NCBI GenBank assembly: GCA_038845865.1
Contig: JAWBQJ010000002.1
Span: forward strand, 124,001 to 188,000
From: Desulfurococcaceae archaeon
GTDB taxonomy: Archaea; Thermoproteota; Thermoprotei_A; Sulfolobales; Desulfurococcaceae
Length of the DNA: 64,000 nt
Direction of reading: 5' to 3'
The notes beneath the pieces are model-generated. The model was not told the DNA's origin. It searched no databases and saw nothing but the letters and a program-made list of their open reading frames with translations. Positions 15,918-24,685 of the stretch are shown here, in pieces; position 1 is the first letter of the stretch, and each line of letters begins with the position of its first letter. The position numbers were made by a program, and so were the translations under genes.

Positions 15918-17300
15918 GTGAATAGGGCAAATACTGATGTGCTGGTCTTACCTGTAGTGGCCTTGACGCTCGTCGCGATCGTAATGTTTGCCTCTGCAAT
16001 GTGGACTGGTATTTTGAGGCTAAACGCAGTAGTTGAAACCGGTGAAGTAAACATAGCTTACAGAAATGTCACGATCAGCGAGGCCAGTGAAGTAGGAGGT
16101 AAAGACGTAGGTAACTGCATCTATACGCTCGAGACAGGTGGCAGCGTTGATCGCCTTAAAATAAGCATATCAAACGGTTATCCAGGCTATAAGTGCATAG
16201 TAACCTTCAATGTAGTAAACACCGGTACAATACCGGTAATAGGGCCCTTCTTCAACGTAACTGAAATACCCCATGGAGTAAGGGTAGTGTTCAATCCACC
16301 CAGTGTTCAACAGCTACACCCAGGTGACCTGGCTCACTACGAGGTAGTGGTAGAAGTACTACAAGAGGCCAGTGAAAACTCCAATTACACAGTGGACATC
16401 GAGATAACCTACATTCAGTGGAACGAGGCATACTCCTCTATAAGCGGCTATGTCTGGAACGATGTAAATAGCGATGAGGCGTGGAATCCCGGCGAAGACC
16501 CCGTGGAGGACGTTAATGTACTGTTAAGACAAGACGGCGTTACCATAGGCTCCACGTACACGAGCATAAACGGATACTACTCCTTCATGGTGTACCCAGG
16601 CACGTATGTCATCGAGATAGTTGTACCACCAGGGTACACTAACACCACCACGTTAGCGATAACGAGGACCGTAAGCATTGGGGAATCAAGTACTAATAAT
16701 AACTTCGGAATAGTGCAACAACTAACACCGCCTCCTCCACAGGGGTTAAGTGTATGGGGGGAATTTAGAGAAACTGACGTTGACTTCAGGAAATGCCCGG
16801 CTAAGCTTGGAACGCCGTTAGATAGGGTAAATGCCACGGTATCTAAAACAGGAGAGGTTATAAGTGTCGCGCCGGGAGCGTTCTACTACGTGTTATGGGT
16901 TAATGGTACGGGGTTAACGAGCATCAACATTACCCTCGCGTATGACTACCAGTTCAACATAGAAGACGGGGCAGGCGGAAAGATACGTGTATACATGTTA
17001 AATACAACGACGATGTGCATTACTAAGGAACTGGATAACGGGGCGTACACGTACAGCGTGAATAACACGTTAAACAGGGCGATCGTGAACATAACGTTAT
17101 CCAATCCGCTACCACCAGATGCAGTTATACTGGTGTACACTAAGTTCAAGCCGACGCACTACGACCCCTGCAAGGAGCCGAATGGATTAATAGGTCACAG
17201 GTGGGATACCCTTGACAAGTCCTTTGAAGTAAACTATAACGCAGTGGCAAACGTTGGCTCGTTGAGCGGGGCCTCTACGATACAGATCGTTAAAAAGTAG
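15918..17300 (+). CDS. Modular TasA-like subunit C with SdrD-B-like domain
   Basis: About 460 residues from GTG 15918, placed after AGGAGTGAT (GTG 15909 is the alternative). The signal peptide ends FASA before MWTGILRLN. A TasA-like module follows (ETGEVNI, ISNGYPGYKCIVTFNVVNTG, ITYIQWNE). Residues ~175-255 form a Cna-B/SdrD-B-like domain: SGYVWNDVNSDEAWNPGED with a calcium-type Asp/Asn loop, then GYYSFMVYPGTY. Residues ~270-460 are a separate beta-rich domain of unknown type with many NxT/S sites. It is probably a tip, anchor or adhesin subunit. Confidence 0.75.
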   Translation: MNRANTDVLVLPVVALTLVAIVMFASAMWTGILRLNAVVETGEVNIAYRNVTISEASEVGGKDVGNCIYTLETGGSVDRLKISISNGYPGYKCIVTFNVVNTGTIPVIGPFFNVTEIPHGVRVVFNPPSVQQLHPGDLAHYEVVVEVLQEASENSNYTVDIEITYIQWNEAYSSISGYVWNDVNSDEAWNPGEDPVEDVNVLLRQDGVTIGSTYTSINGYYSFMVYPGTYVIEIVVPPGYTNTTTLAITRTVSIGESSTNNNFGIVQQLTPPPPQGLSVWGEFRETDVDFRKCPAKLGTPLDRVNATVSKTGEVISVAPGAFYYVLWVNGTGLTSINITLAYDYQFNIEDGAGGKIRVYMLNTTTMCITKELDNGAYTYSVNNTLNRAIVNITLSNPLPPDAVILVYTKFKPTHYDPCKEPNGLIGHRWDTLDKSFEVNYNAVANVGSLSGASTIQIVKK

Positions 17301-17315
17301 CTTTTCAACAACAGG

Positions 17316-17321
17316 TTTTTT
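17316..17321 (+). terminator. T-run terminator after subunit C
   Basis: TTTTTT at 17316-17321, followed by further pyrimidine-rich sequence and TTTTA at 17336-17340, fits an archaeal T-run terminator. It would lower expression of the signal peptidase relative to the subunits. Confidence 0.4.
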
Positions 17322-17369
17322 ACTTCCTTCCTGCGTTTTATCTACTCAACTGGTTGGAGGCTCGAATTT

Positions 17370-18557
17370 ATGGATTTGAAGGTTATACTTATATTACTCG
17401 TTCTCGCTTTAATGTACTTCTTGACGTACTTCTACAAGGCAACTTCAGGCTTACTATTTTACTACGTGCAGAGCACCACCTACATCGCAGTAGTCCTCTT
17501 AGCCTGGGACGAGGTTAGGGATTACCTTAAGTACGGTCGCTTCACTGTCATAATCTCGTTCTTCACGCTAGGTTACTTATCAGTTTACGTAATGCTAGGT
17601 TTCTGGAGTGGGTTCGGATTAACACCGTACTCGACAAGCCCCATGGGAATGGCTATAAACGTGATTCATGCCGCTTCGAGAATTTGCGCGCTGGAGTTTC
17701 TTAGAGCGTATGTCATTCACATGCTCAAATACAGATATAGGCGCCTAGCAGTACACGCGTCTACGCTAGTTGTGTGGTTCTTAACGTGGTTTCCATACCC
17801 GTTACTATCATTAACGCCATCGATGGACAGCTTAAAGCTAGCCTTTAGGAACCTCATTCCATCGTTTATAAGTAGTGCTTTTTCAACGTTCATCGTTTTA
17901 AACCACGGCATGGTATCCTCGATCGTTTACAACCTGGTGCCCCAGTTGTTCATCAAGGTAATGCCGTTCCTGCCGAGATTGGGGTGGTTTATTGAAGGAG
18001 CACTTAACACCATGACGCCTCTAGTAGGTTACTCCATCACACTACCATACAGTAGGGTCGCGGAAAGAAATGTTAGAAGAATGCGTAGCGAGGTTAAGCG
18101 CATTACTAGGTTAATCACGTACTTCGCGGCGGTAATGGCCTTGATCGTTGTTTTTCAAGGATACACCGGTTTTAGGTTTTACGTTATCTCCAGTAGAAGC
18201 ATGGAACCGGCGCTCAGCGTAGGAGATATAGTCGTCATTTGCAACCAATGCAAGGACATCAACGTGGGAGACGTAGTAGCTTACATTTCGAAATGGGGCG
18301 TGGTAATTCACAGGGTCGTGGAACTTCGCGAAGACCAGAAGTACGTGATCACCAAAGGTGACGCGAACAGGGACCCCGACCTCGAACCCGTGCCCTTTGA
18401 AAACATCATTGGAAAAGCAGTCCTGCGCGTACCCGTTCTCGGGTACGTTTCAATATTTCTACACGAGGTACCTGTAAGCAGCTTGCGGGCCTTGCTTCTA
18501 GCACCGTTACTTGCTTTACCAATAGCATTGTATGTATTTAAGAGGTTAAAGACTTAG
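17370..18557 (+). CDS. Signal peptidase I (SipW/ER type) with multi-TM N-terminus
   Basis: A 395-residue membrane enzyme. The first ~265 residues contain about six hydrophobic spans. The catalytic domain follows, with Ser277 in SSRSMEPALSVGDIV, His314 in GVVIHRVVEL and the Asp box KGDANRDPD, then a last membrane span. Ser-His rather than Ser-Lys is the ER/archaeal/SipW subtype (S26B). Ordinary archaeal signal peptidases have only one or two spans, so the large membrane part is unusual. Its position directly after the TasA-like genes points to their dedicated maturation. GGTTGGAGG precedes ATG 17370. Confidence 0.88.
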   Translation: MDLKVILILLVLALMYFLTYFYKATSGLLFYYVQSTTYIAVVLLAWDEVRDYLKYGRFTVIISFFTLGYLSVYVMLGFWSGFGLTPYSTSPMGMAINVIHAASRICALEFLRAYVIHMLKYRYRRLAVHASTLVVWFLTWFPYPLLSLTPSMDSLKLAFRNLIPSFISSAFSTFIVLNHGMVSSIVYNLVPQLFIKVMPFLPRLGWFIEGALNTMTPLVGYSITLPYSRVAERNVRRMRSEVKRITRLITYFAAVMALIVVFQGYTGFRFYVISSRSMEPALSVGDIVVICNQCKDINVGDVVAYISKWGVVIHRVVELREDQKYVITKGDANRDPDLEPVPFENIIGKAVLRVPVLGYVSIFLHEVPVSSLRALLLAPLLALPIALYVFKRLKT

Positions 18558-18582
18558 TAAATACAGTTAACTCGGTGTAATA

Positions 18583-19605
18583 GTGTTCAGGGGCATATTT
18601 TACAACAAAATATTGATAGGAGTAGTTTTATTCATATTGGTATCGTCGATATTCATGGTGGTGTATGCTTACCAGTTGCCACTAGAGAAAGTACATGAAA
18701 GTACGCTCTACGAGTATACCAGTAAGGGGGTGTTCGACTACATCGTTACGCTCTATCCAAGCATACTGTACGAGGACAGCACGCTGACGAACCCGGATAA
18801 GGTGTTCCTAAAACTCGTGGATAAGGTTGCTGTGAGTATAGCCTACGTGTTCGATTCCAAACCCCCGGCAACGGAAATCAGTAACACTTTGGACGTGGAA
18901 GTGCTACTGAGCCATCCGCAGGTGTGGAGTAGAAAGATGAGTTCCGCGACCATCGGGTCGCGGGAAAACGTAGTTAAGTACGTGGTGGAGCTAGACATAC
19001 CCCTAATACTGTCTCTTGCTAAAAATATTTCGCAAGCGGTGGACTTACCCAGCTCCAAGTACACTATCATTATAAACTGTGTCGCTAAGACTACCTTCAC
19101 CTTAGCCGGCGTAACTAGAACCACTAACTTTCCTTTCTCGCTTCAAATGAACTTAGACCTTGTAGGAAAAACCATTGAATTCTCCCAAAGAGAGTTTAGC
19201 AATACTAATGCCCAGAAAAGCACTGAAGCCCGTGAAACCGCAGTACACGTGGGCTTCATTAGCGTAAGTACCCGCCTCCTCAGGCAGGTATCTATAGTGT
19301 TCTTGGTTGCAACCTCCGCCTTTACAGCTACTTTAGCGGGGATAAGTGTTGCTCACTTGTACAAGGTTAGGAAAAGCAGCACTTTGAGGTCGGCTCGTAA
19401 GTATAAGTCGTTAATAGTTGAAACAAGCGAGATCTCCGGGGACGTATCCGGTAAAGTTGTAAAGGTTAAGAGCCTGGATGAGCTCGCGAAGATCTCCGAG
19501 AGCGTTGTTAAGCCTATTATGTACTTAAAGACGGACAATAAGCACTCGTTCTACGTGCTCGACGAAGATGTCATCTACATATATGAGCACGAAGAAAAAA
19601 GCTAG
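18583..19605 (+). CDS. DUF5305-like membrane protein of the pilus-like locus
   Basis: A 340-residue protein from GTG 18583, with an N-terminal membrane span (ILIGVVLFILVSSIFMVVYAY), an extracytoplasmic beta-rich domain of ~200 residues, a second span near 240-260 and a cytoplasmic tail of ~80 residues. The pattern EKVHESTLYEYTSKGVFDY near the N-terminus and a two-span outline match DUF5305, which is often found beside SipW-type peptidases in archaea. It may anchor or assemble the fibre. It lies 25 nt after the peptidase and is probably cotranscribed with it. Confidence 0.7.
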   Translation: MFRGIFYNKILIGVVLFILVSSIFMVVYAYQLPLEKVHESTLYEYTSKGVFDYIVTLYPSILYEDSTLTNPDKVFLKLVDKVAVSIAYVFDSKPPATEISNTLDVEVLLSHPQVWSRKMSSATIGSRENVVKYVVELDIPLILSLAKNISQAVDLPSSKYTIIINCVAKTTFTLAGVTRTTNFPFSLQMNLDLVGKTIEFSQREFSNTNAQKSTEARETAVHVGFISVSTRLLRQVSIVFLVATSAFTATLAGISVAHLYKVRKSSTLRSARKYKSLIVETSEISGDVSGKVVKVKSLDELAKISESVVKPIMYLKTDNKHSFYVLDEDVIYIYEHEEKS

Positions 19606-19943
19606 AAATTCAAATTGCCTCTCCTTTCCCTTAAGTGAGGAATTCTCCATTACAGCAACTCTCATTATTATAAAGGGCGATACCGACCTCCCGGCTGGTC
19701 ACAGGGGGGAAGCGTACTAGCGGGGCTTAAACCATGGTGTATGGCTAGTTTAAACTCCGTGAATTAATGGTAACTATTCCGGACTCGCTGATACGGGTAC
19801 ACGGTAACATAGATAGGTAGTTCGCCGAGAACGCCGTGTGAACAATATCCACGCTCTACGGGTCTTACTCCACTATTTGCTTAGGCTACCTAGAAGAAGA
19901 TATAAGGCGTCTACTAGAGTCATTCACACTAATGAGCATCTCC
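19606..19943. other. Intergenic region without a supported gene
   Basis: 338 bases between convergent genes. TTATAAAG at 19668-19675 could be a box A, and the following 100 bases contain TTAAAC/GTTTAA as a weak hairpin and CCGGACTCGCTGATA at 19779-19793. That motif recurs with one mismatch at 48096-48110. No tRNA, rRNA or convincing small-RNA fold is visible. The short frame at 19838-20035 is antisense to the phosphatase gene and lacks protein-like composition. Confidence 0.4.
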
Positions 19944-20840
19944 CTAGATGTAGTCCGAGTATATGCCCCAGCTCAGTACAGGCTTTACTCCGAGTAGCGC
20001 GGTTAATTTCGCCGAGTTGCCTTCTGCGACGTTAACGGTGTCCTCGCATGGTTCACTGCAGAGAAGTGTTATTTCGGGCTTGTCCAAGGTTCTTGTGTGC
20101 AGTACTACTACCTTTGAGTCCATTTTGTAGTCCAAGGAGTGCGAAAAGTCTACTAAACCTTCACTACTTTCCATTGCTAGCCCCGTTTTCTCTTTAAGGA
20201 GCTTTATTACGTTATCCCTATGAGCATGTAGCATTGATGCGTACAGCTCCCTCCTCACGTCTACGTTGTTCAGACCAAGTCCATTGTACAGCTCTATGGT
20301 GAACTGCAGTACTTTAGATAAATGCTTGTATGATACACCATCAGTTTCACTAAGCTCTTCTACAACCTCTACAAACCTACTTAGTAAAAGACGGTCAACG
20401 CTACTCGTCAACATATAGTAGTCTTCGAGTAATTGTAGTTGCCACTGGTTTTCTACAGAACCCGGAACCTTACTTCTTACGTGTAAAAGTGCCTCGTAAA
20501 CCCCGTAGCCTTTGTAAATGAGGTAACCCGCTGTTACCTGCCCGCTTCTCCCTATCCCTCCATAACAGTGTACTAGGACGGCCCCACCTCTACTTACGTG
20601 CTTCTCTATGAATAAGGATGCTCTTAGAACATCTAACAGCTCCACCGGGTAGTTGTCCGGTGTAGGTATATGTAGGACATCCAACCCGGCCTCCTTCAGG
20701 TGATCTATGTACAGCACCGGAAGCTCGCGCCATGTAGGGAGAACTATTATGCCTGTAAACGCCTCCATTAGCTGTTTAAACGTAGACCTACTTGGTAGGG
20801 GCGCCTGCGCGAGTTTTCCTTCGATGATCCACGTGTACAC
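19944..20840 (-). CDS. Dual-specificity/tyrosine protein phosphatase
   Basis: A 298-residue protein starting at GTG 20840. The phosphatase signature VHCYGGIGRSG (catalytic Cys and Arg of the P-loop) lies near residue 92 within a cysteine-dependent dual-specificity phosphatase fold of about 155 residues, with a general-acid Asp probably in the HIPTPDNYP region. The remaining ~140 residues are mainly helical and unfamiliar and may confer substrate choice. Crenarchaea have few such enzymes, acting on phospho-Tyr/Ser/Thr proteins. Confidence 0.85.
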   Translation of the reverse strand: MYTWIIEGKLAQAPLPSRSTFKQLMEAFTGIIVLPTWRELPVLYIDHLKEAGLDVLHIPTPDNYPVELLDVLRASLFIEKHVSRGGAVLVHCYGGIGRSGQVTAGYLIYKGYGVYEALLHVRSKVPGSVENQWQLQLLEDYYMLTSSVDRLLLSRFVEVVEELSETDGVSYKHLSKVLQFTIELYNGLGLNNVDVRRELYASMLHAHRDNVIKLLKEKTGLAMESSEGLVDFSHSLDYKMDSKVVVLHTRTLDKPEITLLCSEPCEDTVNVAEGNSAKLTALLGVKPVLSWGIYSDYI

Positions 20841-20868
20841 TAGATCACCACCACGCCACTAGCCATTC

Positions 20869-21372
20869 TCATGCTAGAACGAGTATTTTACTGCCACCTC
20901 TTCTCTTAAGACAGCGAAGTGCTTTCCAAGCACGTCTCCTCCCCGGCGTACCGTGATAAGCCTCTCTCCGGCTCCTCGCGGGCCTGCCAGGCACGTAATC
21001 CAGCAACACCACCGCTGAAAGAGTGACACCGTGTTCTTCTACCCTAGCTTTGATGCCTTCAAGGTCCTTTACAACGCTTTCCAACACCTCTAAGCTATAA
21101 GGTATCTCTATTAAGGCCTCTTCAGTACCCCTCTCGGGGCTTAAACCGAACACCACTACTCCGCGATGTTTCCAGGCGAATTCCTCGATCAGCCTCGTTA
21201 ACTCGCCGCTCACGACATTGGGTCTGTAGGGGTCCAGTCCCCTGGATTTAACGTATTCCCCGAACTCGTCCAAGTCGAGAGCAACTATGAGCCCGGGTAC
21301 CATTGGGGTCTCAGACTGAGCATAGAGTTCTTCATTCCACTTCATGGTCCTAGAGGCTGCCCGCCTCATCAC
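20869..21372 (-). CDS. Hypothetical protein, possibly a palm-like nucleotide-binding fold
   Basis: A 167-residue protein. After a short N-terminus comes LIVALDLDEFGEYVKSRGL, then a helix LTRLIEEFAWKHRG and strand VVVFGL. An Asp-x-Asp-x-Phe strand followed by an Asn-containing loop recalls the palm fold of GGDEF, cyclase or GTP cyclohydrolase III proteins, but the second catalytic loop is not clear. The C-terminus is strongly basic (PARSRREAYHGTPGRRRAW). The gene lies 28 nt upstream of the phosphatase gene on the same strand. Function unassigned. Confidence 0.55.
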   Translation of the reverse strand: MMRRAASRTMKWNEELYAQSETPMVPGLIVALDLDEFGEYVKSRGLDPYRPNVVSGELTRLIEEFAWKHRGVVVFGLSPERGTEEALIEIPYSLEVLESVVKDLEGIKARVEEHGVTLSAVVLLDYVPGRPARSRREAYHGTPGRRRAWKALRCLKRRGGSKILVLA

Positions 21373-21435
21373 TAATAAGGAAGAGGTAGTTATAGGGTAA
21401 TATATGTGTGCATTTAGGCTAGGGTTTGAAAAAGC

Positions 21436-22041
21436 TTATTCCACTTCCTCGACCTCTTCTTCGCGTGAACCGACAATGCACCCCGTTTCCCAGAGCTTCT
21501 CGGCTATTTGCCTAACCGCCTTTTCCACCTCGGATTCCTCCTTCGCACCTGTAATGACCATTTTACCACTACTGAAAATCAAGAGAACAACCCTCGGGTC
21601 CCTCATCCTGTGTATTAGGCCGGGAAACTGCTCCGGCTCATACATGCAGTCTTCGAGGTAATATGCGGCCTTTTCGAGGTTCACGTACGAGTGGAGGTCC
21701 CCTCCAGCCACTATGTTCTGAACCTGTACTCTGGGCTTTCCGTAGACACCGCTACTGTGCTTCTTTAGGATCTTGTCAATCGTTTTAATGATTCTTTTAA
21801 CGGCTTCGATTAGCTGCGCAATGCTCTTAGTCCCGGTTACAACCATCTTACCGGACCTGAACACCAGTGCAGTTGCCCTCGGTTTATCTAGCCTGAAAAT
21901 GACGCCGGGAAACTGCTCTGGTTTATAAACGTGGTTCGGTAACTCGGCCTCGAGGAGGTCTATGTCTATATCGTGCTCTAGTATCACGGTTGCAACAATA
22001 TTCTCTATTCTATAACTCCACTTTGGGGGTGAAATGCCCAA
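21436..22041 (-). CDS. tbp: TATA-box-binding protein TBP
   Basis: A 201-residue general transcription factor. Two direct repeats are visible: [22 protein letters not shown] ... [30 protein letters not shown] and [20 protein letters not shown] ... [30 protein letters not shown], i.e. the saddle that bends box A. The tail is acidic (EEEVEEVE), as usual in Crenarchaeota. The open frame reaches 22125, but the TTG at 22041 has AGGGGT just upstream and lies downstream of a TATA element at 22091-22102, so the shorter start is preferred. Confidence 0.96.
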   Translation of the reverse strand: MGISPPKWSYRIENIVATVILEHDIDIDLLEAELPNHVYKPEQFPGVIFRLDKPRATALVFRSGKMVVTGTKSIAQLIEAVKRIIKTIDKILKKHSSGVYGKPRVQVQNIVAGGDLHSYVNLEKAAYYLEDCMYEPEQFPGLIHRMRDPRVVLLIFSSGKMVITGAKEESEVEKAVRQIAEKLWETGCIVGSREEEVEEVE

Positions 22042-22090
22042 AGAGTGACCCCTCTTAAAAACAAAAATCTCAATTGTAACTAGAGAATAG

Positions 22091-22102
22091 GGGTTTATAA
22101 GG
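22091..22102 (-). promoter_or_regulatory. Box A promoter of tbp
   Basis: On the minus strand, CCTTATAAACCC at 22102-22091 predicts transcription start near 22070, which leaves a ~30 nt leader before the TTG start at 22041. The element lies in the 5' flank overlapping the end of the DUF2070 gene. Confidence 0.55.
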
Positions 22103-22105
22103 AAT

Positions 22106-23797
22106 TTAAAGTAAGCGCAATACAAGCATTAAAACTACCGGGGTCAGAAACACGTAAGCGAGTAGCAGTATTGCTGCCTCTCTGACACTAATACCCAATC
22201 GCTTCTTGATCTCATGCACGCTTCTACCCATGAGCTTCAAGTTCAAGCGGCACGTATAGAGCCATGCCGATTTCCGGTAGGGGGCTTTCCTCAGCGCCTC
22301 AGACGCTCGTCTAACTGCCTCTACTAGTTCCGGGCTTTCGTGTACTGGGATGTAAGCTATGTAAGCACGCGTACCGGTCTCGCTGTGCTCGTCATTAGTT
22401 AATACCTCTATGAGCTCGGTTTCGAGGGCACTCGCTTCTCTCAGTAGGACGTCCCTGACGTTCGGTTTTACGTTATTACCCCTCAAGTAAATCAGGCACG
22501 CCTCTTCACGGTTTTCACCCGTAATGCACAGAATACATGCATCTCCGTTTACAACCCCTGGTGCAGGGGCCTCAAAGCACTTGTACTTGTAGTAAACCTC
22601 CACGGGCTTCTTTGACTTCAATCTCGCGATTTCTGCAAGGGACTTCTCGAGAACGATGTCGAGTTTCTCTAAGCTAGGTTCTTCTTGTAATTCCCAGTTA
22701 TGGGCATCTATTATGACCACATCCCCGAGCCCGACGCTCTTAGCCTTAATTTCGTAGTCCACTTGCACGGCGTAGGGTAAATCGTCTATGCCCTTATAAG
22801 GCCTTGAAACCACTAAAATGGAGAGTTTATCGAACACTATTCCCAGGACTAGCCACTCGTCATCTCGTATGCTGAATGCGCCGTGATATAGGAGCTGGGT
22901 CTTCTCGTCACCGAGGTACGTCTTAGTTAGGTATTCAATGTATTCACTAACTTGTTTCGAGGAAACGATATTCCTATCGTGCGATCCAAGCCCGTGAAGG
23001 GCTATAACGTCCCTAAATCCCAGCCTCTTGAAGGTCTTGGAAAGCAGTTCTGGTAGCCTACTACTACCTATGTTTGAAAATGGGCCGTAATGTACGTCTG
23101 TGTAAACTACCGCGAGGTCTCCGAACTCTATTATACGCGGGTTCACGTACTGGTACTCGCCCAGCTCTTCAAACGCCAGTTCTATCTCTGTTTTCTTGTC
23201 AAGCCAGTTTCTGAGGAACAGCATGCCGAGCTCTGAAAGTGCACAGCCATTTACTCTCCGCCTAGACATGAACATGTACATTGATAGGTTTATGAGTACC
23301 AATATGAGGGCTACAAGTAGCCCTGTTAAAATCTCGTTCCCACCGTAATAGCCCAAGAAGCGCATTGCCACCAGCGTTACCGTTTGCGGCGCTACGATAA
23401 GAGGGATCCTGGAGGCGCTTGTGCCGTCGAGCCCGAAGACGATCACCGCTACCACCGCGGTTGAGGATATAACCGATACCATGCTGTGCCTCGTAATAGC
23501 CGCAAAGACGGCGGAATATACTAGTACGGCTAGAGCAAGTCCAATGCGCCTTTTGACCTTGTAGAAGACAGTTCTCCTGCACAGCCTGGCATATACTTCT
23601 AGAATTGCGTAAGTCGCGAAAGAGCTTATTAAAAGCGGGTATGATCCCTCACGCATAGAGGCTACTAGCACGGCGCCTAAAGCTATGAACGTTGCTGCCA
23701 GGTACTGCCATCTAGGCAGGGTAAAGAGTATCGTGTAATACCTGCTAATAACTGTTTTTGGCTTGTAGATTTCATTGCTATTCCGCACTAACACCAC
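22106..23797 (-). CDS. DUF2070 family membrane protein
   Basis: A 563-residue protein with about six N-terminal membrane spans (residues ~35-190), a soluble ~330-residue domain and one final membrane span ([22 protein letters not shown]). The soluble part has conserved-looking [15 protein letters not shown] and [11 protein letters not shown] blocks rich in His/Asp/Asn, matching the archaeal DUF2070 family. Function is unknown; the motifs suggest a metal-dependent hydrolase. It lies upstream of tbp on the same strand. Confidence 0.82.
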   Translation of the reverse strand: MVLVRNSNEIYKPKTVISRYYTILFTLPRWQYLAATFIALGAVLVASMREGSYPLLISSFATYAILEVYARLCRRTVFYKVKRRIGLALAVLVYSAVFAAITRHSMVSVISSTAVVAVIVFGLDGTSASRIPLIVAPQTVTLVAMRFLGYYGGNEILTGLLVALILVLINLSMYMFMSRRRVNGCALSELGMLFLRNWLDKKTEIELAFEELGEYQYVNPRIIEFGDLAVVYTDVHYGPFSNIGSSRLPELLSKTFKRLGFRDVIALHGLGSHDRNIVSSKQVSEYIEYLTKTYLGDEKTQLLYHGAFSIRDDEWLVLGIVFDKLSILVVSRPYKGIDDLPYAVQVDYEIKAKSVGLGDVVIIDAHNWELQEEPSLEKLDIVLEKSLAEIARLKSKKPVEVYYKYKCFEAPAPGVVNGDACILCITGENREEACLIYLRGNNVKPNVRDVLLREASALETELIEVLTNDEHSETGTRAYIAYIPVHESPELVEAVRRASEALRKAPYRKSAWLYTCRLNLKLMGRSVHEIKKRLGISVREAAILLLAYVFLTPVVLMLVLRLL

Positions 23798-23875
23798 GCT
23801 GTCGGGCAGTGTACTGCCGTGGATATTGCTACTAAATACCTAGCCTATAAATACGTATACGCTTTAAGCCATTAT

Positions 23876-24652
23876 TCACGTTAAATCACCACAGGCGCAA
23901 AAAGCTTCGTGTAAAAGAGCGTGAAGATGCTCCATTCCATCGACTTCCCTCGATGACACCAGTACGGCTCTTAGGGGGCCTCGGGTTTTAGTGGCTATCC
24001 CTATGAGGTCGGGGAGAATGTCAAGCGCGAATCCCTCGTCCTTGGCCTCGTGCACAAGCTTCGAGGGGTCTTCGACGAGAAGCCTAACCAGTTCTAAGTT
24101 TCTGGCTATGTCCTTCTTACTTATGACCGGTACAACTATGAGCCCGGTCTTCATCTGTACTAGCACATAGAGAAACCACAGGAAAACGGCATCGGTGACT
24201 TTCTCGATGGCAGACGCGTCGATTATGTATACTATAACCGTGTTGCCGAGGCTGCTTAGCTTTCTCAGAAAAATACTACTCGAAGGCCTAAATAGAAATG
24301 CCTCCATCTGGCCTGGTGTGTCAACTAGAACCATATCCCATTTCCAGGGCTCAGAGAATGGTGGTCTTGAAGCTATTTCATCTGCTCTTTCAGCAATGAG
24401 CTCCGACGCCTTTATAAACGCTCCGTTCGGTCCAAGCCCATACCTCTCCATGATGCTTCTTAGCGTGAACATACTCCGGACGTCGAACACGGGCTCGTAT
24501 CCGAGCTCCTCTGCGCCTGGATCGAGGTTTACGGGCGCAACGCGTAAAAGTAAGTTCTGCCTAGTCCACTCGGAGTAAGCCCTGACGAGGCTGGTTTTCC
24601 CGGATCCCGCGGGGCCGACGAAGACCACGTTCACCGCTGGCACGTAGTACAC
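23876..24652 (-). CDS. GPN-loop GTPase
   Basis: A 258-residue GTPase starting at GTG 24652. The P-loop is GPAGSGKTSL. The family-defining Gly-Pro-Asn insertion appears as LGPNGAFIKASE, the G3 motif as VDTPGQMEAF and G4 as ISKKD. GPN proteins form dimers in which the GPN loops complete each other's active site; the eukaryotic relatives help assemble RNA polymerase. It lies 33 nt downstream of the DNA ligase gene and may be cotranscribed with it. Confidence 0.93.
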   Translation of the reverse strand: MYYVPAVNVVFVGPAGSGKTSLVRAYSEWTRQNLLLRVAPVNLDPGAEELGYEPVFDVRSMFTLRSIMERYGLGPNGAFIKASELIAERADEIASRPPFSEPWKWDMVLVDTPGQMEAFLFRPSSSIFLRKLSSLGNTVIVYIIDASAIEKVTDAVFLWFLYVLVQMKTGLIVVPVISKKDIARNLELVRLLVEDPSKLVHEAKDEGFALDILPDLIGIATKTRGPLRAVLVSSREVDGMEHLHALLHEAFCACGDLT

Positions 24653-24685
24653 CTCTCGGTACAGGGCTGGCTGTAGTTTATGCGG

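Noticed and set aside
19838-20035. 65-codon forward open frame after the fibre locus
   Set aside because: Very Arg/Ser/Leu-rich with overlap into the phosphatase gene on the opposite strand; likely a shadow.
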